A stretch of 36,895 nucleotides of DNA, taken from positions 1 to 36,895 of the forward strand of contig DCXP01000079.1 in assembly GCA_002327725.1 (NCBI GenBank), in the 5' to 3' direction. The notes under the pieces were generated by a model, which did no database searches, had not been told where the DNA came from, and saw only the letters and a list, made by a program, of their open reading frames with translations. This DNA is from Proteobacteria bacterium UBA2133 (lineage in GTDB: Bacteria > Pseudomonadota > Gammaproteobacteria > Arenicellales > UBA868). Shown here one piece after another: positions 31,107-36,895 of the stretch. The position numbers were made by a program, and so were the translations under genes. Within the stretch, counting starts at the first letter, position 1, and each line of letters begins with the position of its first letter.

Positions 31107-32237
31107 CTAGCCGCGTTTTGCCGCGTTATACGCTTCGTTCAGTTCTGCATAGGATGCGACGACCTGGTAATCCAGGGACCGGGCCATTTCCTCGCCCAGG
31201 CTGTCCCACTGAATTGCATCAAGTTCAGCCTTGTCGAACTTGTTGAGGACGGCCGGGTCGCCCATCTGGCTCACGGGGTTATAGGTTCCCTCGGAAAATG
31301 CCACTGCCTTGCAGATATCGGCTCCCTGAACGAAATCCAGGAAATCCTCAGCGAGGTCCGAAGGATTGGGGTTGTTGACGGCCGAGGTCAACTCGATCCA
31401 CACCACACCCCCTTTGCCACCCACCGGCCCGGATTTCGGAGTGATCCCCCGAACGTTGGTTGCCCCGTCGAAGCGTGCAGGGGAAGCGGTATAGGTGCCC
31501 CCCGTGAAGTATGCGTCTATCTCGCCATTGATCAGGGCGGTATTCATGGCAACCAGATCATCGGTCAGCATTTTGGCACCGCCAAAGATGGTGTCTGCCG
31601 TATTGCGGAACTTGTCAAGGCCGGCCTGATCCATTGGCTCGAACGGGTTCTGGTCTCCGGTCAGGCACATGTGCATGATGTTCCAGTTGTCATATGTCAG
31701 AACGCCGTAACGATCTTTCATCGCTGAATCAAGAAACAGTTTCCAGCCCTCATCCTCGGCGGTAGCGCGACTGATCTTGTCGGTATTGACAACAAAACTG
31801 AAAGGACCATATCGCTGAGGCATGCCAATAAGTTCACCATCACCAGCGAAAGCCAGTGGATAAGGGTCCGAGAAACCAGGCAGCATTTTGTCAAAATAGC
31901 CCATAAAACGATCTTTATTCAGGGGTTTGATCAGACCCTCCGGGTACAACTGCGCACGGGCCCAGGGCTGGTTAACATTAATCAGATCCCAAACGTTTAC
32001 TTCTCCCGCTCGAAGTTTATTAATCATGTCAGGATCAGATGTGCCACTTTCAGCTCGGACCTTTGCCCCGGGATTCGCTTTTCGAAACGGGCCCAGCACA
32101 TCGTCCGAGTTATAGCCTTCCCAGCACAGGATGTTCATCTCGTTACGAGCCGCCATGACTGAACTCAGGGGGCCCATTGCTGCGAGTCCTGCGCCCGCTG
32201 CCAGGCCTTTGTTAAATTGACGTCGGGTGAACTTCAT
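31107..32237 (-). CDS. ABC transporter substrate-binding protein (PotD/SBP_bac_8 type), Tat-like signal
   Basis: A 376-residue exported binding protein, first gene of the BMC operon. The N terminus MKFTRRQFNKGLAAGAGLAA has a twin-arginine motif (RRQFNKG) and a hydrophobic core ending near VMAA, so export by Tat is likely. The mature part starts MNILCWEGYNSDDVL, like PotD-type proteins (W-E-G-Y), with YGPFSFVVNTDKI and TYTASPARFDG further on. AGGAGA lies seven bases before the ATG. By context it captures aminoacetone, 1-amino-2-propanol or a related amine. Ligand residues cannot be judged by eye. It is divergent from the AraC-type regulator. Confidence 0.9.
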   Translation of the reverse strand: MKFTRRQFNKGLAAGAGLAAMGPLSSVMAARNEMNILCWEGYNSDDVLGPFRKANPGAKVRAESGTSDPDMINKLRAGEVNVWDLINVNQPWARAQLYPEGLIKPLNKDRFMGYFDKMLPGFSDPYPLAFAGDGELIGMPQRYGPFSFVVNTDKISRATAEDEGWKLFLDSAMKDRYGVLTYDNWNIMHMCLTGDQNPFEPMDQAGLDKFRNTADTIFGGAKMLTDDLVAMNTALINGEIDAYFTGGTYTASPARFDGATNVRGITPKSGPVGGKGGVVWIELTSAVNNPNPSDLAEDFLDFVQGADICKAVAFSEGTYNPVSQMGDPAVLNKFDKAELDAIQWDSLGEEMARSLDYQVVASYAELNEAYNAAKRG

Positions 32238-32346
32238 GGTTTTCTCCTCGTTTGGTAGGTATTTTGGTTAGCACCAGAAAGTAGATACTACATGACTGAG
32301 ACAACTTACAACTGTCCCCAAGATAACGTTTTTTGACCGGCTTTGC

Positions 32347-32373
32347 TTGACAGAACAGCTGAAAAACTTGACA
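32347..32373. promoter_or_regulatory. TTGACA direct repeat in the BMC/araC divergent promoter, candidate operator
   Basis: TTGACA at 32347-32352 and 32368-32373, start to start 21 bp, i.e. two helical turns, as AraC-family half-sites usually are. It lies 110-136 bp upstream of the binding-protein ATG and about the same distance from the araC-type ATG. AGAACAGCT (32352-32360) and CATTTTCTG (32371-32379) are shared with the region at 26313-26393. A plus-strand TATAAAAT (32441-32448) may be the -10 of the regulator gene. Confidence 0.5.
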
Positions 32374-32479
32374 TTTTCTGCCGCCAACCGGCGCGAGAAA
32401 TAACTTTTGTAATTTGCCATATATGAATACATAATTTTCCTATAAAATCAGTACCCTAAAAGAGAAATCTAAACCTTTA

Positions 32480-33523
32480 ATGATGAATTCCTCTTTAACC
32501 CCGAAAGTGCTGGCTTCAGCGGCCTCGGGCGTGATACCGCTGATTGAGGCGAATCACGGAGATCCCGACCTGATCTTTGGTCGCAGTGGTATTCAATCCA
32601 AGGACCTTGAGAACCCCACCAACGAGCTGGATCTGGGGCGGTTCTGTCACCTCTTTACCGAGGCATCCCGCCAGACCGGAAACGATAATTTTGGGCTGCA
32701 CTTTGGTTCAGGCTTTGAACCGCGACGTCTCGGGGCCATTGGCTATGCCGCTATCAGTTCGCCGACTCTGGCGGCAGGCCTGCGCAACATGGAGACCCAT
32801 TTCCCGGCGCATCAGGAGCAATCAAGTTTTGGGCTGATCCGCGATGACGACATGCTGTGGCTCAGCTACCGTATCAATGATCCGCAGATTAAAGATCGAC
32901 GGCATGATGCTGAACTCTCCATGGGAATGTTTCTCAATATCTTCCGCCACGCACTGGGGCCGGACTGGTGCCCGCTTGAGATCCGGTTTGAGCATGCCAG
33001 GCCAGAGAATCATCATGAACATGAGGAACTATTTGGGGCGCCCGTTCAGTTTGGGCGGCGCACTAACGCTCTGGCATTCCGGCCAGTTGATCTGGATACC
33101 CGCATGCCGGCGGCTGACCCGTATCTTTATTCCATCGTTGAGGCATTTCTGCAATCGCGCTGCGAGCTGCATGAAAATCCCGAAACTTTCTCCGAATCAG
33201 TCCGAAACCAGATCAAACTCAACCTCAGCACAACGATTCCCACTGTCGCAGAAATTGCACAACTTTTCGGTTTAAGTGACCATGAATTTCAGCATGAACT
33301 GAACGCGCACAGACTTTCATTCAAGAGCCTGCTGCGCAGCGCCCGAGAAGAACTATCCCTGCATTACCTTGATAACCATGATCTGCCCCTCACCGAGGTG
33401 GCAATGCTTCTGGGATACTCAGAACTTTCTGCTTTCTCGCGGGCGTTTCGCAATTGGACCGGCATGAGTCCTCAGCGATATCGTCAATCTCACCGACCGT
33501 CGCCCAAGCCACATACCGTCTGA
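32480..33523 (+). CDS. AraC-family transcriptional regulator, probable BMC operon activator
   Basis: A 347-residue regulator. Residues about 15-210 are the AraC N-terminal ligand-binding type found in OruR- and ArgR-like regulators (GRFCHLFTEASRQTGNDNFGLHFG, GYAAISSPTLAAGL). Residues 245-340 are the double-HTH domain: TVAEIAQLFGLSDHEFQHELNAH for the first and LTEVAMLLGYSELSAFSRAFRNWTGMSPQRYR for the second. It is transcribed divergently from the BMC operon across 240 bp containing TTGACA direct repeats. Inference: it senses the amine substrate or an intermediate and activates uptake and catabolism. ATG at 32480 or 32483; the ribosome site is weak. Confidence 0.92.
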   Translation: MMNSSLTPKVLASAASGVIPLIEANHGDPDLIFGRSGIQSKDLENPTNELDLGRFCHLFTEASRQTGNDNFGLHFGSGFEPRRLGAIGYAAISSPTLAAGLRNMETHFPAHQEQSSFGLIRDDDMLWLSYRINDPQIKDRRHDAELSMGMFLNIFRHALGPDWCPLEIRFEHARPENHHEHEELFGAPVQFGRRTNALAFRPVDLDTRMPAADPYLYSIVEAFLQSRCELHENPETFSESVRNQIKLNLSTTIPTVAEIAQLFGLSDHEFQHELNAHRLSFKSLLRSAREELSLHYLDNHDLPLTEVAMLLGYSELSAFSRAFRNWTGMSPQRYRQSHRPSPKPHTV

Positions 33524-33594
33524 GCTGCTGGACCTACCGTTTCACTGCCGCTTGGCGCTGCTCAGCGTCCGGACAAAGCACTGCGCGCGACCGA

Positions 33595-34473
33595 CTAACT
33601 CCGTTTTTCCAGGAAGCGCTTGAGCGCGTCGAAATAATCGCCCGGCTCCTCGTAAAATGGCACATGGGAACTGTTGGGGAAAATAACGACCTCCGAATTA
33701 GGAAGCACATTGTGCATTTTCAAAGCACACGCAGGCCCGATCTCGTCATGGGTCCCGGTCACGATCAGCACCGGCATCTGTAAACGATGCATATCGGGAA
33801 TCCGGTTCCAATCCTTGAGATTGCCGATGTATAAAAATTCATTTGGCCCCTGCATGGTGCCGTAAGGCCCCATATTCCAGTCATTTACTGATCTCAACAA
33901 CGACTCCGGCCAGTCTTTCAGGCGGCAGACGTGTCGGTAATTCAAGATCGTCACCGCTGCCTGGTATTCCGGATGGTCCAGGGTTCCCAAGGCCTCGTGA
34001 TGCAGCATCATTGCGACCGTTTCACTTCCGAGGGCCTCACGCATACGATTCAACTCAGTGGTCAGGTGAGGCAGATCGCCACAGGTATTTGCGAGGATCA
34101 GCGAGCGGATGGCCTCGGGATAGGTAAGCGCATACTCGATGCTTAGCCAACCACCCCAGGACTGACCGAGAAGGTGAACATGATCCAGGCCAAGTGCCTT
34201 TCGGACTGTCTCGACCTCTTCAACATATCTTGAGATGTTCCAAAGAGCCGTGTCTTCTGGCCGGTCAGAATTCCCACATCCAAGCTGATCAAACGCGACG
34301 ACTCGATACCCCTCATTCGCTAACGGGATATGCGGGTCTCTCAGGTAGTCACACGGCAGACCCGGTCCCCCGTTGAGCAGGAACAGCACGTTATCTCCAC
34401 TTCCATAGGAATAGGTTACGATCTTAAAGCCGTCGACTTCAACCTCGACAACTTCAACTTGATTCTGTGTCAT
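33595..34473 (-). CDS. Alpha/beta hydrolase, proline iminopeptidase/amino-acid amidase type
   Basis: A 292-residue cytoplasmic serine hydrolase of peptidase family S33. The oxyanion segment is LLNGGPGLP (HGGPG in relatives), the nucleophile S105 lies in LGQSWGGWL, the acid is in VTGTHDEIGP, and the His is in NSSHVPFYEEP. The GQSWGG elbow and cap layout fit proline iminopeptidases and L-amino-acid amidases, which cleave N-terminal residues or amino-acid amides. AAAGGAG lies ten bases before the ATG; the gene follows the peroxiredoxin by 19 bp and is convergent with the AraC gene. Link to the BMC is positional only. Confidence 0.88.
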   Translation of the reverse strand: MTQNQVEVVEVEVDGFKIVTYSYGSGDNVLFLLNGGPGLPCDYLRDPHIPLANEGYRVVAFDQLGCGNSDRPEDTALWNISRYVEEVETVRKALGLDHVHLLGQSWGGWLSIEYALTYPEAIRSLILANTCGDLPHLTTELNRMREALGSETVAMMLHHEALGTLDHPEYQAAVTILNYRHVCRLKDWPESLLRSVNDWNMGPYGTMQGPNEFLYIGNLKDWNRIPDMHRLQMPVLIVTGTHDEIGPACALKMHNVLPNSEVVIFPNSSHVPFYEEPGDYFDALKRFLEKRS

Positions 34474-34492
34474 CTGTTAATTGCTCCTTTTG

Positions 34493-34975
34493 TCACAGCA
34501 ATGTGAGCATGGTCTGTGCGTCGCTGATCTTAAACTTGCGCGGTTCCTCGACGTTGAGGTGTGTGACCACACCATTGTCGACAATCATTGCGTAGCGGAC
34601 CGACCGTTCTCCAAAGCCCGCACCGCTCATATCTGCTGTCAGGCCCATGGCGCGGCTGAGGTCTCCGTTGCCGTCGGCCACCATGGTTAGCTTTCCATCG
34701 GCGCCCTGGGCTTTACCCCAGGCATCCATTACCCAGGCGTCGTTTACTGACAGGCAGATGATCTCATCAACCCCTTTTTCAAAGAATTCTGCCGCCGCGT
34801 CAATAAATCCCGGCAGATGTTTGGCCGAACACGTGGGGGTGAATGCACCCGGCAACGCAAACAGCACTACCTTGCGCCCGGCGAAGAGTGCTCCCGAGTT
34901 TCTCGGCTCAGGTGCTGACTCACCCATGATATGGACCGTGACATCAGGTATCGAATCTCCGACCGCAATGGTCAT
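34493..34975 (-). CDS. Prx5-type peroxiredoxin
   Basis: A 160-residue thiol peroxidase that reduces hydrogen peroxide and organic hydroperoxides in the cytoplasm. The peroxidatic C49 lies in PGAFTPTCSAKHLPGF. The conserved CLSVNDAWVM (C74) and GLTADMSGAGFGERSVRYAM stretches are of the Prx5/redoxin subgroup. No clear resolving cysteine is seen beyond C74, so it probably works as a 1-Cys enzyme with glutathione/glutaredoxin. GGAGG lies eight bases before the ATG, a strong site. It heads a two-gene unit with the hydrolase. Confidence 0.93.
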   Translation of the reverse strand: MTIAVGDSIPDVTVHIMGESAPEPRNSGALFAGRKVVLFALPGAFTPTCSAKHLPGFIDAAAEFFEKGVDEIICLSVNDAWVMDAWGKAQGADGKLTMVADGNGDLSRAMGLTADMSGAGFGERSVRYAMIVDNGVVTHLNVEEPRKFKISDAQTMLTLL

Positions 34976-35318
34976 TTATCTATCCTCCGGGTGGGCAAAT
35001 TTTGGGCGCATATTTTCTCCAATTCTACCTAGTGGTGATACCAATCGCCGTATCGTCAACGCCGGCATCAATAAAACTGTTTCCTGCCTGTTCTGCTTAA
35101 CAACGCCGGTTCTGGCCGGTGCAGATGGATCAGGTCAGTTCGGCTATATATCTGCACTCTCTCATCGACTTCTACAATATGATGGTAATTCTTACCAATA
35201 ACCACTGGCGTATCTCAAGAGATAGGTATAGGCTTGCTGTGGACTGGGGATTCCCCAGTGATATCAAGGTTCTGGCAGACGGTCCGTCTGCAGGCCTCAA
35301 TCAGTTAGCAGGAGGATA
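34976..35318. other. Intergenic stretch with no supportable gene; contains a 17-bp palindrome
   Basis: 343 bp between divergent peroxiredoxin and the DctM remnant. I see no convincing coding frame. The one clear element is ACTGGGGA-T-TCCCCAGT (35243-35259), a palindrome with 8-bp arms, possibly an operator or hairpin. The stretch probably also holds the peroxiredoxin promoter and eroded remains of the TRAP operon. Confidence 0.5.
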
Positions 35319-35483
35319 GTCAATCTGAAGGGCGTGGTAGGCGACAAAATCGAGTTGATTGAGATTTTCAAGGGAATCATGCCCTATCTGGGCGTCGTGA
35401 TTCTTTCGATGGTGCTGATGTACCAGTTCCCGGGCATTGCTCTGTGGCTGCCGGATGCTCTGTTTGGGGAATACATCCCCTGA
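35319..35483 (+). pseudogene. Remnant of a TRAP transporter large permease (DctM), 3' end only
   Basis: 54 codons in frame before TGA at 35481 encode the typical last membrane segment of DctM: LKGVVGDKIELIEIFKGIMP, then a hydrophobic helix and FPGIALWLPDALFG. Full DctM proteins have about 425 residues with twelve helices; here the rest is missing. No start codon or matching upstream frame exists, although GGAGG happens to precede it. The 23-bp gap to the amidase resembles normal TRAP-amidase operon spacing. So a deletion probably removed the transporter and left the amidase. Confidence 0.75.
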
Positions 35484-35506
35484 CGGGCCGCAATCGGACC
35501 AGATAG

Positions 35507-36844
35507 GTGAGTGAACTTTTTGCCCTGCCTGCAATGGCATCCGCAGACGGTATCCGGCGGGGCCTGTTCTCATCGGTTGAGCTGGTCCAATCCTGTCTCG
35601 ACCGGATAAGCAAGACTGATCATCAGATCGGTGCATGGGCGTTCCTGGATCCTGATCTGGCGCTCGGCCAGGCGAGAACACTGGACGAGCGGCGCAGTCG
35701 CGGGCTGGCGGTGGGCCCTTTACATGGCGTTCCTGTTGGCATCAAGGATATTTTCGATACCGCCGATATGCCGACCGCTTACGGTTCGCCGATCTACTCA
35801 CGGCGCCGTCCTGGCAGTGACTGTACAGCGGTAAGCCGTCTCCGGGAGGCCGGCGCCGTGATCATGGGCAAAACCGTCACGACCGAATTTGCTTTCATGG
35901 CTCCGGCACAAACGCAAAATCCGCACCGGGCCGGGCACACCCCCGGGGGCTCGTCCAGTGGATCGGCGGCCGCGGTGGCCGCGCAGCATGTACCGCTGGC
36001 GGTGGGCAGCCAGTCGAACGGCTCGGTCATCCGTCCGGCGTCCTTCTGCGGCGTGTACGGTCTTAAACCCTCCTATGGGCTGATTTCACGCAGCGGCGTT
36101 CTGCACACCTCAGACCGCCTCGACCAGGTCGGCGTCTTTGCCCGATCGCTGGAAGACACCGCTCTGGTCACCGACCAGTTGACCGGGTTTGACAACGGAG
36201 ACGGTGCCACAGAGGCAACGCCTAAGCCGGTCCTGACCGACGGCTATCATGAAACGGTTCCGGTAGAACCGAGACTGGCTTTTCTCAGCACCGGTTACGA
36301 TCACCGTCTTTGCGACGATACCCGTAGCGGTCTGGATGAACTGCGCAAAGCCCTGGAACCGTACAGCGAACTGGTTGACCTTCCAGAAAGTTATGTGAAC
36401 CTCATTGAGCATCACAAAGTGATCTATGAATCCGATATACGCGCATCACTCGCCGACAGCCTTAGCGCACACAGCGACGCGATCAGCCCGCAGATGACGG
36501 ATGCTCTTGCCCGAGCTGAAACTTATCCGGCCCAAGCCTACAGCAGCGCACAGTCTGCAACCGCTTTGGCCAAAGGTTTTTTCGCCGAACTTTTTCATGA
36601 TTATGATGCGATCATCGCAGCCAGTACGCCCGGGGAGGCGCCAGCGACACTGGAGCAGACCGGGGACCCGGTCTTTTGCACCATCTGGACCCTGATCGGC
36701 CTGCCCTGCCTGTCGTTACCGATTCTGGTGGGGGCAACTGGCCTGCCGATTGGTGTCCAGTTGATCGGCGGACGGGAGGAAGATGCCCGACTGATGCGTA
36801 CTGCTCACTGGCTTGAACAGCAGATCAGTGACTCAAATTCATAA
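35507..36844 (+). CDS. Amidase-signature family hydrolase
   Basis: A 445-residue amidase of the GatA/AtzF/FAAH superfamily, cytoplasmic. The Ser-cisSer-Lys triad is visible: K80 in VPVGIKDIFDT, S149 in TPGGSSSGSAAA, and nucleophile S173 in SQSNGSVIRPASF; the 24-residue spacing between the two serines matches FAAH. GatA is unlikely because gatB/gatC are absent and the C-terminal part is shorter. Start: GTG at 35507 gives a good N terminus, with ATG at 35534 as alternative; the ribosome site is weak. It lies 23 bp after the DctM remnant, and another gene begins 18 bp downstream. Substrate unknown; a link to amine catabolism is only positional. Confidence 0.9.
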   Translation: MSELFALPAMASADGIRRGLFSSVELVQSCLDRISKTDHQIGAWAFLDPDLALGQARTLDERRSRGLAVGPLHGVPVGIKDIFDTADMPTAYGSPIYSRRRPGSDCTAVSRLREAGAVIMGKTVTTEFAFMAPAQTQNPHRAGHTPGGSSSGSAAAVAAQHVPLAVGSQSNGSVIRPASFCGVYGLKPSYGLISRSGVLHTSDRLDQVGVFARSLEDTALVTDQLTGFDNGDGATEATPKPVLTDGYHETVPVEPRLAFLSTGYDHRLCDDTRSGLDELRKALEPYSELVDLPESYVNLIEHHKVIYESDIRASLADSLSAHSDAISPQMTDALARAETYPAQAYSSAQSATALAKGFFAELFHDYDAIIAASTPGEAPATLEQTGDPVFCTIWTLIGLPCLSLPILVGATGLPIGVQLIGGREEDARLMRTAHWLEQQISDSNS

Positions 36845-36862
36845 ATCAGTGAGGATCAGTTG

Positions 36863-36895
36863 ATGCAACAAAGAACCATCGATCGTATCACCGGC
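36863..36895 (+). CDS. Start of a further gene, cut by window edge
   Basis: ATG at 36863 preceded by GAGGAT at a fair distance opens a frame of 11 codons (MQQRTIDRITG) to the window edge. It is co-directional with and 18 bp after the amidase, so probably in its operon. Too short to identify. Confidence 0.4.
   Translation, partial: MQQRTIDRITG

Noticed and set aside
30999..31727. 242-residue plus-strand open frame
   Set aside because: Antisense to the ABC binding-protein gene; no ribosome site or family pattern.
35119..35319. 66-residue plus-strand open frame before the DctM remnant
   Set aside because: No ribosome site, no family pattern, and composition unlike neighbouring proteins.

Overview
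The window reads as chromosomal DNA of a gammaproteobacterium, probably environmental or marine. The grounds are type IVa pilus genes, an SbmA/BacA peptide transporter, several c-di-GMP enzymes, and a moderately GC-rich, densely packed gene layout. Rank below class cannot be fixed by eye. I see no rRNA, tRNA, CRISPR array, integrase or insertion sequence.

Left part (1-13.9 kb). A truncated mannose-1-phosphate guanylyltransferase gene (manC) sits at the edge, divergent from a small DUF4149-like membrane protein. Then comes a long minus-strand block: sbmA, an HTH repressor, a DsbA-like/receiver-like/GGDEF fusion, a 1314-residue PAS-GGDEF-EAL protein with a LysR-type effector-binding domain at its C terminus, pilB (with a c-di-GMP-binding type N domain), a small exported protein, a HAMP-GGDEF diguanylate cyclase, and pilA. 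Three c-di-GMP enzymes therefore lie among the pilus motor and pilin genes, and the motor itself probably reads c-di-GMP.

Middle (14-20.3 kb). Accessory metabolic genes: a GMC oxidoreductase, a lone cyclic-nucleotide-binding domain protein, an EamA exporter, an FGly-type sulfatase/phosphonate monoester hydrolase, and an M24 'pita-bread' protein that has lost most metal ligands.

Right part (20.4-33.5 kb). One 11.8-kb minus-strand operon encodes a bacterial microcompartment (BMC) and its supply line. In transcription order it holds an ABC importer of the spermidine/putrescine type (binding protein, ATPase, two permeases), an SDR dehydrogenase, an APH-fold kinase, a class III PLP enzyme, a CoA-acylating aldehyde dehydrogenase with a C-terminal encapsulation peptide, a tandem-domain shell trimer (BMC-T), an unknown protein with an encapsulation-peptide-like N terminus, BMC-P, BMC-H, a second BMC-T, and an isochorismatase-like hydrolase. 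The enzyme set matches the RMM/aminoacetone-utilisation (AAUM) compartment known from Mycobacterium and Rhodococcus: aminoacetone or 1-amino-2-propanol, then its phosphate, propanal, and propionyl-CoA. Here it has an ABC importer, a second trimer and a terminal cysteine hydrolase. A divergent AraC-type gene probably regulates it: paired TTGACA direct repeats about two helical turns apart occur both in the shared promoter region and in front of the class III PLP gene.

Right edge (33.6-36.9 kb). A peroxiredoxin and an alpha/beta hydrolase form a pair on the minus strand. On the plus strand there is a decayed 3' end of a TRAP transporter large subunit (DctM), an intact amidase, and the first codons of another gene.
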